Below, in pieces: positions 1-11,340 of a DNA stretch of 64,000 bases (its first letter is position 1; every line of letters begins with the position of its first letter). The stretch comes from Symbiodinium natans (taxonomy: Eukaryota; Sar; Dinophyceae; Suessiales; Symbiodiniaceae). The notes beneath the pieces are model-generated. The model worked only from the letters and a program-made list of their open reading frames with translations, was not told the origin of the DNA and made no database searches. The position numbers and the translations under genes are program-made. The stretch spans positions 891,629-955,628 of the forward strand of contig CAJNDS010002446.1 in NCBI GenBank assembly GCA_905221605.1, written 5' to 3'.

Positions 1-325
1 CTTACTCCTGGAAGCAGAGCCCTCCAGTGGCTCAGCCAACTCTTGCTGCAGCAGGCCCAGGGTGCTGCTCCTCTGCGAGCGATTTCCCAAGAGCTTTCCC
101 CTCAGGTCCACCCTTTCAAGCCTTTCAAGGGAGCACAGCGCACCTTTGAGGGGATCGGATGGGAGGTTAAACTGTAGGTCTTTTAAGAATGAACGGACAT
201 GCTCCCTGACCGGTGTGCAACCCTGTGTTGCAGAGGGATTTCTCCTGCGTCTTCTCAGCAAGCTGCTGGTACTGTCGCGTCGCTTGAGGCTGCTGCCACT
301 ACTACCAGGCGTTGAGCCAACACCT
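1..325 (-). CDS. Possible exon running off the left edge
   Basis: The minus strand is open without a stop from about 325 to base 1 in one frame. The predicted peptide is rich in Ser and Arg at first (SSLKRRDSTSSLLRRRRRN) and then has a leucine-rich, helix-like part ending at the edge. An AG|G acceptor-like site lies near 310-316. It is downstream of, and on the same strand as, the PAS-like gene at 1339-3739, so it may be a later exon of that gene, reached by splicing before the stop at 1339. No domain is recognised. A chance open frame in GC-rich DNA cannot be excluded. Confidence 0.3.
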
Positions 326-1338
326 AGGTCATGACAGATGCTGCTGGAATGGTAAGCTACGAAGTGAATATGGCAAGACATTTTCTCTTGAAGCAAAACT
401 TCTAATGCCGGCTAGCCTTGCCAAGATGTATTCTTCGCTGCACTGCGACTGGGAGCGCCACACGAAGACTTGGAAAAGTTGTCCCGGCTGTCGTGACTGG
501 GCCTCTTGAGGGAACATGCAGTATCATGTAGTGGGATGCAGTAGCCAGGGATGCAGTCACATCGTCTACAAGTCTCAACTAAACGCTTTTCTCACTTCTC
601 AACTTCTCCAGCAGTCCAAAAAAGACAAGGTTGAATTTTACGAGTCCTACAAATGGCAGATTCATACACAACATGCAAAATCCAACAGCTCAGAGCTCAA
701 AAATCAAGTATTGGTCAAACAAGATCTTTCAGGTGCAACATGGTCAACGCACTTGCCAAGCTGTTCCAGGCAAAAATCTGGGGGCCTCTCAGACAGTCTA
801 AGCCTCTAAGAGCCCAATCGGGGGGTTCTTGCCAAGCTCCTTAAGACGCTATCGGCTCCCTCACTCCCAAAAGGTCCCTGAAAGGAAGTCTGCAGTCTCT
901 GACCCGACATGTGTGATTCACATGCGAGGGCCATTTACAACGTCATACCGCATCATACCTCTTGAACGTGCCAGCCTCTACAAAACGGAGCCAAGTCATT
1001 GCCAAGTTGCACTAAAGCCAAAGGTAAGGAGATGGATGCCCGCCGTTTTGGACTGACCTCGTTGCGTCAGGTGTTGGGTCAGTGCTGACACTGCGGTCTG
1101 GTCGCCACCCCGAGTATCCCCTGCAAAGGCGCCGTGGACGGATACCCACCCGCCTCGCGGACCTCGCAGACCGGGCCGTCTGGACGCAAAGTGCCGCACT
1201 CTTCCAAGTGCACCTGCAAGAGGCTGGTCAAAGTACCGAAGGCCACTGAACACTTGCTGACATCTGCGGGCCATCTTTTCTGCCCAAAGCCTTCCCCCGA
1301 CATGCTGCACTTCGAGACACTTCTTCGAATCATTGTTC
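326..1338. other. No supported gene
   Basis: Short open frames occur on both strands, but none has a recognisable domain, a convincing composition or splice signals. The stretch may be an intron or the 3' flank of the minus-strand gene that starts at 1339. Confidence 0.4.
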
Positions 1339-2333
1339 TTAGAAGTTCACATTGACGAACTCAGGAGCATCCACATCCTGGGAGGGTGCCTCCTGCGCCG
1401 GTGCTTCCGATAGGCGCGGAAGGACTTGCAGGCCCTGTAGGCTTCTCGAGTTGCTTCGGGGAAGGGAAGGAAGGGAAGGAAGGGCCTCGAGGCTTCCTGC
1501 AAGCATCGGAGGGAGCAGGCAGCGCATTTCCAGGTGCTGCTCGCCCATGTCCGTCGTTGCTACTTCCAGGATGCCATCCACCCAATCACGGACGGATGCA
1601 CTTAAGCGCAGCTCCAGCGAGCGAAATGACACGGCTTTGTCCCCTAAGCGTGCTTCCGCCCATGCTCGCTCCAAAACCTCGAGCCCGGATTCGGAAAACA
1701 CTTCCATCAGCTTCCTCCCGGTAAAGCCTGGCTTGGATGCAGCCTGTATGGTCGCCCGCTGCATGTCAATCTGGAGGCTCAAGAGCCGCTTGTGCTCGAT
1801 GGCAGGTTCGGCTTTCTGCGGTGGCTCCATCAAATCGCTGTTCGGGGTGAAGATGCCTGGCGAAAGCATGGCGTAAGACGACTGCCGGTTCTCGGAATCC
1901 AAAGTGGCGCTCGCGACCGGTGAGCCCGGTGAGCGCTGGCCTGACTCCCGAAGGCCGACCAGGTGCCGGATCTTGCGCCCATGGTTTTTGCGGTACGTGA
2001 CTTGAAAGACTTCGGCGCGGAAGTTGGAACGGATGTCCATCAGCCGGGTGAGAAAGGTTTGGGTGTTGATGCTTTCGGGCGGGTAGCCATCGAAACGGTG
2101 CAGAAGCTCCTTTACCCGGACCGACTCCTCTAGGGGCACAAAGTCCATGAAGCGGGCATGGGCAGTGGAGCTCTGCTGTACGAGGGCAGCAAGCTCATGC
2201 GAGTGCTCCACCAATCGTAGATCCTGCAAGCGAAGCATGACTCGACATCCGACAGCCCTGCAAACCCCTGACGAAACCTGGCCTCGTCCAACTCGAAGAC
2301 CGCATCGCAGGTCAATCCAAGCAGCCTCGCGGA
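1339..2333 (-). CDS. PAS-like sensor exons of a membrane protein gene
   Basis: Two exons are visible on the minus strand. The first, within 2283-2333, reads LLGLTCDAVFELDE. The second, 2223 down to the stop at 1339, starts DLRLVEHSHELAALV and continues through MDFVPLEE. Joined, they give the start and core of a PAS-type fold (a buried sensing pocket that often binds a ligand or a partner protein). They are separated by a 59-nt intron with a GC donor and an AG|G acceptor, typical of dinoflagellates. A second stretch at about 1480-1790 (LLSLQIDMQRATIQAA through LLPP) may be another diverged PAS unit. The C-terminus is Ser/Pro-rich and ends FVNVNF. The upstream membrane exons at 2990-3739 very likely belong to the same gene. 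The ligand and output are unknown, and the last exon could be spliced onward. Confidence 0.6.
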
Positions 2334-2980
2334 CTAAAGCTTCAGGAGCGTGTCTGCAATCTCGCTGCATTGCTGGAGTGCCGGCTGGCGATTCGGGAAA
2401 GCCAGGATTCAGTTCGAAACCAGGCGATTCGGGAAACTGGCTTCAGGCGATTCAGAATTGTTCAACAAAGCATGCGATGCAGGAAACTGGTTTCCGCGAT
2501 TCAGGAAACCACGCGATTCGTCAAATTCGAATTCGCTGGTGGCCAGTTTCCCGAATCCTCAGCTTCCGAACCTGCAGGTTTCCAGTTTCCCAAAACTTCC
2601 CCGCGCTTTGGTTTTCCGAATCTGCACTTTCCAACTTCCCGAACCACACTTTTGCAACTTCTGAATCCCGGTCACACGCACACAAGGAGGAACGCGCACC
2701 CCGCTGGACCAGTAGAAAGAGGAAATCCAGGCTCAATCCAAGAGGCGAGGATGCAGCGCTCATCTCCCTGGAAAGCTGCTGGTACCGCATGCTTTCTGCG
2801 GTACGGTGTCGAAGACTGGCCTGGCCACGGAGGGTAGATACATGGTTCCTAAATATGGGCCCTTGAAAATTCACCAAGTACATACCCCTTAAACCCTGTA
2901 AAACCCTTGGGCCCGCACTTCAGAACACATTTAACTACCCTTAGAGAGTCAGCGAGCTTGGAAATTTTTAAGTAAGTGTT
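2334..2980. other. Probable intron with GATTCGGGAAA-type repeats
   Basis: This lies between the membrane exon and the PAS-like exons of the minus-strand gene. It holds many diverged copies of a short motif around GATTCGGGAAACTGG (2385-2560) and related CCGAATC/TTCC stretches in the opposite sense to about 2650. This suggests a degenerate tandem or foldback repeat inside an intron. Confidence 0.4.
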
Positions 2981-2989
2981 CGGATGGGG

Positions 2990-3739
2990 GACGAAGAAGC
3001 TTTGAGAAGGAAAAGCTGTGGAAAGCTGAAACTCTCTCACAGCGGCCTGCAAAGAAACTGCCGAGACCAGCGTCACGAAGAAGCCACAGAGTTCCGCAGA
3101 GATTGAGATTGTAATTGTCGCCAGAGGCGCTCCCTCCAGCACAGCACGCCCCACTACGACGGCAAAGGGCCCGAGGCAGCACAAGGCCACCGTGAAAGGC
3201 TCGGGGGCCATGCAAACAGCAGGCAAACGAACCAAGCCAAGGACACAAACCCACACCCTGAACAGATGATCACGCGGTGTGAACCAAGGTGACAAGGCTA
3301 CTGCGCTTAGCACCATCAGTGCCAAGTATACTGCCTCCAGCCTGGATGCCGTCAGCAGGGCTGGTCGTAGCACGTGGAGCAAGCTCATGGCAAACACCAC
3401 GACAACGCCCCAAACCATGGCTGCTGACATCCATCCCACTGCGTTGCTCAGAACCTCTAGCTGCACTCCCAGGAGAGCTAGCAGAGTGAGCCCACACAGC
3501 AGGCTCAAGTACAAGTGCGCCATCTGGAGATGCTGCTGGCACACCTGATCGGCCACAAGCTTCTCCGCCGAGTTTGCAGGCTGCAGCTTGAACATCATCT
3601 TGTGGTACCCAGCAAGTCTTCTGCACAAGCCCAGCAAGTGGCTTCGATTGGTCACCGCCAAGTAGGACACCCGGGCGAGGAGGATGGCCTGGAGGCTGCC
3701 AGTGACGGGCCAAAACACGGAAAGGTGGATGGACTCCAT
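2990..3739 (-). CDS. Multi-pass membrane exon, N-terminal part of the PAS-like gene
   Basis: An ATG at 3737-3739 opens a frame of about 250 residues with five or six hydrophobic segments, for example LYLSLLCGLTLLALLGV, AMVWGVVVVFAMSLL and ELCGFFVTLVSAVSL, then a charged AAVREFQ where the exon probably ends. Dinoflagellates have a large family of proteins with five to six membrane segments followed by one or two PAS-like regions, and this order fits that family. It would sit in a membrane with the sensor part in the cytoplasm. The frame continues to 2849, but the sequence there no longer looks like the family, so the 3' boundary is inferred. Earlier 5' exons may exist. Confidence 0.55.
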
Positions 3740-6700
3740 GGGTCCGTGTGATCAACACGAACAGCTGCTTGGTCCAAGAGCTGCAGGGGCACAAGCCACA
3801 TGCTAACGGCTCTTCTCCATGCCAGTAAGGAGTACGACGAAAGATGGTACAGGAGGGATTAGGAACTGAAACTGGAAACCCTGGAATGCCCTGAAATGCC
3901 CTGGAAAGGCCCTCAAAGCCTTGGGCTGCGTCTTTGTCACGTCTGGCATCTCTTTGGAGGAGACGGAGCTGTTCGGTCCTCTGGGGCCAAGGAGAGAGAC
4001 GCCTTCGATGCTCTTAGAGAACATCTCGCATCTCCGGGCCCTCACTCTCGCTCTCTGGCTCTGAGGGTCTTGGCCGCTTAGGTTCGATCCGGCGCTGCTT
4101 CCTCCAGACTCGCCTTGCAAGGTTCACGACGCTTTTGGTGGGGGGGTCGCGCCCTCTCACTCCTCCCTTCCCTTCAAATCTGGCGCAGTGGAACGGATGC
4201 TCATTGCATCATGCTATATCAGACTGCATCTGAGCCTTCAGATGGGCTAGACTCTGGCGGCGAAGACGGCGTCGAGGCCTCGATGGCTTCACTCTGACAC
4301 ATCCATGCCTCTGAAAAGAGCAACAAGAAGCCCTCAAGAAGCCTGCCAGGCTGTTGGCGAACTAAGAGTGACCCCCAAATCCAAACCCTCAACACCAAAG
4401 GAAGTACCACACGGTGGCTACTAACAAGTACTGAGGGATCAAGGATAATAGCAAGTCATTGTCAAAATTGCAAGAACAATGGCTCTTATTGATTGCAGTA
4501 CTGGAATGAGAGAGATGCAGGTTACAACTGGTTCCGGAAAGACTTTGCTTTCAGTTGTCATCATTCGTGATGAGTAGCTGTAGTGAATACTCTCAGTACT
4601 AACTCTGGGTCTCTAGAGCAGATGCATTGTTCGAGACCTGTATACATGCTGAATCACATGATACAGCATATCAAGCGATTCTGCGCTGTCACGACCTCCA
4701 CTGAAGAGCAAATTTATCAAACAACTCAGCCACAGACTGCACGCGAGCTGGCGCGAGACTCCCCGGCATGCGTTCCAGCCTGATGACAAACAGATACGCT
4801 TCATACTTGCAAGAACATGTAGCAGCTATCTGCACACGTTAAGTCGCAACCGGTGCTTTCAAGTTCAGGCCCCTGCTGCTTTGCAGCCCTTGGTATTGAA
4901 GCAATCCTGCCATGCGTGAAGACATGCAAGCCAGACACCAAAAAAAAGGACTCAAAAAAGTGATCCCCAAAAGTACACATCTCAAGAAACCTGGGATTCT
5001 GCTCCGGCCTCGGAGTAGCTCGGAAAGCCTGAAGCAAGAACTTCAAGGCCGACATTCACGACCCTTGCACGCTTCCACATGCAAAAACCTTAAGTGGGCA
5101 GCACAACCCACTCAAAGAATCTGCTCATAAAAAGCGCTGCAGAAATTGAGGCTCTGATATAACGTTCATCTCTAACTTGTCCCTCTACAGTGCACTCAAA
5201 CGTGTGTCCCGCCAGCCCTTGACCCGGTGTGCAGGCTGCGTACGCAAACCAAGCAGTTCGGCTGACTTGCTAGCCATCCTAGCAGGTCATAGCATGGACG
5301 GGGCGGCAGGCAAGCTAGCGACCTGCTTGAATCCTAAACGAAAAACAGAGATCCTAAGCCTGCAGTTGAGAAATTTGAGAACTATTGAGAACTGAACACG
5401 AAGATACCCATGAAATAGGAGTCCCCTGCAAGGGGAATCCTGACTAAGAAGGGTACCTACCGAATGCCAAGTGGCTGGTGTGGGGACCTGCAAACTGAAC
5501 AACGACCATGTGCCCTGAGGTCCAGGCTAAAGTGAGGGTCCCATGCATTCCGGCTACAGCTTCTTTCCTGCCACATCCAGTGAATGCGCGATTGGCACGG
5601 TGGCATCAATTCTAGTGTATTTATTGGTACCCATACCAATAGTACTGTTCATATTAACATAATTTTGAATACGAATGCACACAACAAGATCAAGTTCCGT
5701 GCGACCTCAAAGCCTGCTAAGCCGGAAGCCTCGTCTGGTGCCGGGCGACTCCTCAAATCTCCATGCGTGGGCATGTTAGGGTGAAAACGCACGTCAAGGC
5801 GGCCATTGATATGCCGGTTTTCCCAAAATTAGGGGTAGTGCCCACCATCCCTTTTTGGGAGTTCCTAGAAAGAAGATGATCCTTGTCGGGGGAACATACG
5901 GCGGTCCCTATTTGGGGAAAGACCAGAATTTCGCAGTCAGGAAGGCAATTGAATGAAGCTGCGCAGCATGTGGGATGTAGACTCACACACGTGCATCCGA
6001 GATTCGGCAGGCTATCTCGTTCAGGCATGCCCAGCACCGAATGCACCGAATGCACCTGAGGTCTAAAGTCCATCCCTCTCGGGCAATGGCTCGTGGGCTT
6101 CGGCTCTAGACATGATTCTGCGGACATCGTGGAGAAGAACCCTTCAGGAAAAGGGCAGAAATGCTCAACTGGATGCATAGACGTGGCAAGCCATAGTGAT
6201 GCTCCGCATTGCCACCTTTTAGGATCCCGGCATTTGGCATACTGCTGTTTCGACTGAATTCCTGCAGCTGGTCGAAAGCAGCTTTGGCGGCACAGTGAAC
6301 AGCACCGAACAACACCTCTGGGCGCCCACGCCTCCTCAGTTCTCCGCTCAAACGAGCGCCGTTTCTCGAAACAAGAAGCCGTGCTGTTGGTCTGCTTCTC
6401 TGGCCCTGCATACGTTCTCCAGAAGCTGCGACAGTGCTTGCATGTGCTTGCGATGCCTGTGTGTACGTGGATAAGTGCCGCCCGAGCCTGTGTGGTCTAT
6501 TCCATTTCGACCGAGACAGTCCAGAAATCCAAACCTTGACAGGAAGGCGCTGTGTCTTGGCGGGGCTATGGCAGCTATGGGCACGGAAGACCGGAGACTT
6601 GCAGAGCTGCCCGCCCGGTGCTTGGCCGCTGTGCACCCCCTCGGCACCACTCCTGCAGAGAGCCCAAGAACAGGAGATACGACTCTTGCAAGAGATCTCC

Positions 6701-7600
6701 GCGCGTGCCTGCCGCTGTGCCGCTGAAGTCGGGACGGTGGAAGCCGTCGTTCGTCCCCGCGCCGCGGCAACGTTGGCCGCAGTTGGCACCTCTGCCACTC
6801 AAGCATTCAGACCGGAGCCTGCACGAAACCTGCGCGATGACTATACATGCGACACCGGCATACTTCACTTGAAAGCCGCGCCCCGCCAGCATTGCCATAC
6901 TATTGCCATGCATTGAAACAGACATAACAGCCAGAGCTCAGACGTTGCGCCAGCAGCACTCCCAAAGTCAGATGCCAACGAACTCGAAGAGCCGTTAAGA
7001 GCTGTAAGATATGAACACGCCCCTTTGGCGATGAATTTCGTGACGCCGCAATCTATTGACCAGTCCTTACTAGCATGTTCATACAAATCGAGACGGGAAT
7101 TCCAAGCTCCTCTCCCACTCCCAAACTGCTTGACCTACACGAACACAACCTTTCAAGCTTTGCTCCATGCAACAACAGGGAGCATCTTATTCAAGCGGAA
7201 CCCTCGGAAGCAGAGCAGTTGCAGCCCACCTCCGCACCATCTACATCCTGTGCCGGGGTCTTTGGCTACTAAAGGAAAAACGCATGAAAACTCTTTCAGA
7301 GCCTTCGCCGAGAAGCGTTGGAAGCCTGAGCTGCGCATCCCGAAGCTGCAGAGTTGGTTCCAGCGCTCAATATACAGGTGTGCACGGGACAAATGGCTTG
7401 CTATGGCTTGGCTCTGGATAGCAAAAGCCACACACCGTGAACCTCTCGTTGAGGGTTTGATGCTGAGTACACAACTGTCACGGACAACGGTCCTATGTCC
7501 CAGATGCAGACAATGCTTCGTCCAGGTCATGTCCTGACTTATCCTTTCAAAGTCTTGGCAGCTTAGCAGAATTGCACTGCTGATTTTACGCGGTACTTTC
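3740..7600. other. No supported gene
   Basis: Open frames up to 230 codons (6106-6798, minus strand) occur. Their translations are Ser/Arg/Ala-rich and match overlapping frames on the other strand, as expected by chance in this base composition. I see no domain, splice pattern or RNA gene. Confidence 0.4.
5990..6055 (+). repeat. Dispersed repeat copy 1 (GAGATTCGGCA type)
   Basis: A block with GAGATTCGGCAGGCTATCTC and CAGGCATGCCC recurs in diverged form at about 9898-9960 and 11806-11872, always in the same orientation and followed by a GTGCACCT-like end. It is probably an old interspersed repeat. Confidence 0.45.
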
Positions 7601-7606
7601 TTTGAG

Positions 7607-7965
7607 CGGGGGTGCATAGCGGCCCGCATTTGAAACCAGTCACTCAGCCACTCAGGCACGCGGACACAGACGCTGAGACACTCAGACTGTCACAGGGTCT
7701 GGCCTTTGAAAGCTACTGTAAGATTTTCAATGACTGATGAGAGACTTCGTCCAGCCTCCGAAAATAAAAGTCTGAGCGTCCGAGTGATTGGGTCTGCTCT
7801 CAGCAGATGAGTGCCTGAGCGACTAAGACCGGTTTAAGCGACTGAGACTGAGCGCGTCTGTTTTCAAATACGGGCCGCTGGGCACGCTCTCTCAATCGAC
7901 CCCAACCAAGCAATTGAGGAGAGCGCTCATAGCGGCCTGTATTTGAAACCAGTCCCTCAGTCATG
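7607..7965. repeat. Three-copy repeat forming a foldback hairpin
   Basis: A roughly 45-bp block containing GCGGCCCGCATTTGAAACCA occurs directly at about 7615-7655 and 7925-7965 and inverted at about 7855-7900 (TTTTCAAATACGGGCCGC). The last two form a hairpin of about 100 bp. The flanks to 8160 are full of short CACTCAG-type direct repeats. Confidence 0.5.
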
Positions 7966-8938
7966 CAGTCGCCTAAACCAGACCAGTCCAATTACTCAGC
8001 CGTTCAGAGCCGACTCAGTCACTCAGACGCTCAGACTTCATTTTCGGTGCTGGACCCAGTCTCCTCAGTCATTGAAAGCCTTAATCAGTTACTGAATACC
8101 CTTGTGAGTGCCTGAATGCCCTGAGTGCCTCAGTGACTGAGTGTCTGATTTAAAGCATCCGTCAACGCGGGCCCGACGAGCTTTCGACAGTGCCAACATG
8201 ATGCTCGGTGTGAGTTAGCGTCCTCGCGGCCTGTGCCTTCTCCCTCTGGCAAAATTTCGATGTTTGTGGAATCCGAAGCCGAACTTTTGCGAATCGACGG
8301 AAAGCCGCACCGGCACAAACTGCTTCAACTGAGTGTTTGCTCAGCTTGCTGACTTGCTTTCATGCGCCTGTCCTCGATTCTACCAACCTGCCAACTCTGC
8401 CAACGCCTTTGCAGATTGCTCACCCTGTCGCCCATTTTCTTTCGACAAGCCCTGCTCGGCTCGAAACAAAGACAGGGACTGAGCATCACATTGCAAAGCC
8501 TGTGCTCGATCTCCACTTCAGAAGTGAAGCTGCCAGGAGCTGTTTCAAAGGTGAGAGAAAAGGAAAGAAGTAGTTCACTGAGTCTCAGTCTGCATATCAC
8601 ATTAAGTTTTGTGCACCTGGCTCGTGCAGCTCCTTAAAGCTTGTAGAACTGACACACGGGGCCGGGTTGTTTTTTGCCACGCACTTGTTCTAGATGCTGG
8701 CATCTTGGTCTGAACACATTTTGAGTTTCTCCAGATGCAGGCCGAACGTCCTAAGTCCTAAGTTCCAACTGCTCAAAGGAAAGCTTGGCATGCGGCCTGG
8801 GCAAGGATCATGCCCATGCTGAGCATGCTGGACATGTCTGTCCTCCGCTTGTTCAGCAGCGCACAGACACACACGCACACACGCAGACATAGACACATTC
8901 ATGTCATCCCGAATATTCTTTTACCCGTGCCTGATTCA

Positions 8939-9053
8939 TAGGGTTCTTAAGGGAGGGGGTTTGAAGGGGTATTTATACTCCCTACTACTCCCTACTACTC
9001 CTTAAGGCTCCCAAAGCTACCTCCCCTGAACCCCCTCCCTTAAGAACCCTATA
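8939..9053. mobile_element. Foldback/MITE-like element with TA flanks
   Basis: About 25 bp at the left end (GGGTTCTTAAGGGAGGGGGT) is repeated inverted at the right end (CCCCCTCCCTTAAGAACCC), and each end is bordered by TA. The interior carries CTCCCTACTA repeats. The size and TA flanks resemble non-autonomous Tc1/mariner-type elements. No coding capacity. Confidence 0.5.
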
Positions 9054-11248
9054 ACAGACTCATCGCAAGCCCCAGAATGTGGTTGGCAAACACTGTCCTG
9101 CACCTTCTCAGCAGCTCCCAGCGCCGTTGGCGCTCGGCTCCTGATTGTTGGTATTCGATGCCATGCTCCAAGGCTCCGAAGGTCTTTAGGATTTGGCAAA
9201 CCAGGGGATTCATCGAAAAACAACGCCTCATAAAACCTGCCGCAGCATACGCCCGAATGTCTATTCCCAAACCGGAGTGCTGAGGCAAACAAAGAGCAGC
9301 TGCATCCCGCACGACGCGGATCTCGCCGGGAAGCCACGGTGCCACGCAGATGTTTTTGTTGCAGGTTTAGGGGCTGCACCATGCCTACACTGCTCTCAAG
9401 GCGCCGGAGCACCCGCAAGCCCCAACGTGTCAGACTGGGTTCAAGTTCGGGCAGTTGAGGTTTTACGATTGTACACTCTTTCAACAGGAACTGGTTGAGG
9501 CTTTAAAGACTTGTGTGGTCTTGAAGGTTTGCCGCTTTGTGCTTTGTTGTTCTCTCAGAAACAAAAAGAATGGCAAGCCCGCACGGGAACGTGATACTGC
9601 AGCAGAATGCTCTGCACGCCCAAAACTCTCTGATCAGTCTGCGGCCCGATGCTGTTGTGAGTCGCTAAGGTGGGAAGGTGTACGGTATGGTTCCGTCCAA
9701 AAACTTCCCTCAGATGAGTACTGGAAGCGTTCATTTGGCTTCTGCTTCAGATTCGACGCATGACAAACTTGCAGCACCCCATAGACAACGTAGTACCCGC
9801 TGAATTTCCGACTTAGCGGTGACGACCCATTCTCAAACCATATGGAGGAAAGAGAAGCATAAGAGGAAATTTGCGAGGCTGGCGTCGAACACATATGCCA
9901 GCCGAGATTCGGCAAGCTGTTTCGCTCGCGCATGCCCAAAGAGGAGTGTACCTCGTCACTGCACATGTGCCATTTGTGTCCTCGCCAGTGATACGTATCC
10001 AAGGTCCGAGCATACCGCATGCTGTTGCTGCGGCCAGCCTCCTCCGAGCGATAGTTGTAAGTAATATTTTCTACATTAAGCACAGTACTTACTTCTACCA
10101 CAACATGGCGCCCCATATGTAGGAGTCTTGAACTGCCTCAAAGGCATCAAGGATGAGCAACCTGACCCATGAGATCATGAACCCGGTCCTGTGAAGGACG
10201 GCTGTCGAAAACTGAAGAAGATTGGAAAGTCTGATGTTTCTCAGAGGGTCCTGAGGCCAGGGCACATTTAGCTGATTAGCTTCACGGCACAGAAACCACC
10301 ACTGTGTACAGGTATGCTCACGTGTGCTCATGTGCTAGTCCGCCCAGGTGCCGTGCGCTCGCAGCTGCTACATATCAGACGAGCGCCACCCCAAAAGATG
10401 CCCCTACGCCTGGACTCACCTCTTGCATCCCACTAAAGGCATTCTACACTCCGAAAATCTTACAGCCCCGTCTCGGACGCTGGAAGCGAAAGCCATTCGT
10501 TGCCAAACACATTCATAGGGAGGGGTGTCGACCAGTGCGAATGACGCCCCGCCCTCTAATCCTGGGAGGCGATGAGCTGCAAGCTTTGTAGGACCCTTCT
10601 CGGACCGTTCTGCAATTTGGACCCCCTTCTAAGGTTTTACGAGCCTCAACATCCCAAACGCGGACGTGCTCATCCCTAGGTCCTTAAATTCCTTAATGAC
10701 CCCAAGACCTCGAGTTTCCTCTGGTTTGGGAACCCTCAGGTTGGGCCGCGGCTGTCGACGCACAGCGTTTGCAATGATTCCATGCGACGTGTGATGCCTC
10801 CATGGTCCACGGATTCCGCTCCACGCCCAAAGCATTCCAAGAAACCAAACCTGATCGGAAGCTCATTTCACAAAGCACGCCCTGGCCCTGCCATTGAGCA
10901 GAAGGCCCGGAGGTTCGTTGCACAGGTGCTCCACGGAACGACTCGCCCTGGCCATCGTGAGGCCGTCGTGGCATGTCATGGCCCATCACACTCACACGGG
11001 TGCAGCACGGGGTATGTCACATCGCCTGCCGTACCGCTGCCGGGCGTCCTCGCGCAGTGGCATTGATCCTGCCTGGGGCCTTCGACAATGGGAAGGCTCG
11101 AATTGTCGTGGAAACCACATCTCACTAAACAAAGATGACCACCAAGCGCTGCACATCTTCCCCATCCGGCAGATCCTGAACTAGCACATGCATGCCGAGC
11201 CACTGTAAACGCAACTAATGTCAAGACCCAAGGAAGACCTGTTTGGCT
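9054..11248. other. No supported gene
   Basis: Only short unconvincing open frames are present, plus the dispersed repeat copy at 9898-9960 (GAGATTCGGCAAGCTGTTTC). Confidence 0.4.
9898..9960 (+). repeat. Dispersed repeat copy 2 (GAGATTCGGCA type)
   Basis: Diverged copy of the block at 5990-6055, reading GAGATTCGGCAAGCTGTTTC then GCATGCCC and a GTGTACCT end. Confidence 0.45.
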
Positions 11249-11340
11249 TAGGGTTTAGGGTTTAGGGTTTAGGGTTTAGGGTTTAGGGTTTAGGGTTTAG
11301 GGTTTAGGGTTTGGGGTTTGGGGTTTGGGGTTTGGGGTTT
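11249..11340 (+). repeat. Interstitial telomere-like array
   Basis: About nine TTTAGGG units are followed by four TTTGGGG variants. TTTAGGG is the plant/dinoflagellate-type telomere repeat. The array is internal and flanked by ordinary sequence, so it is not a chromosome end. Confidence 0.9.

Noticed and set aside
4081-4092. GGTTCGATCC resembling a tRNA B box
   Set aside because: No matching A box or cloverleaf could be found upstream.
6106-6798. 230-codon minus-strand frame
   Set aside because: Ser/Arg/Ala-rich with overlapping frames of similar length on the plus strand. No domain or splice context, so it was judged chance.
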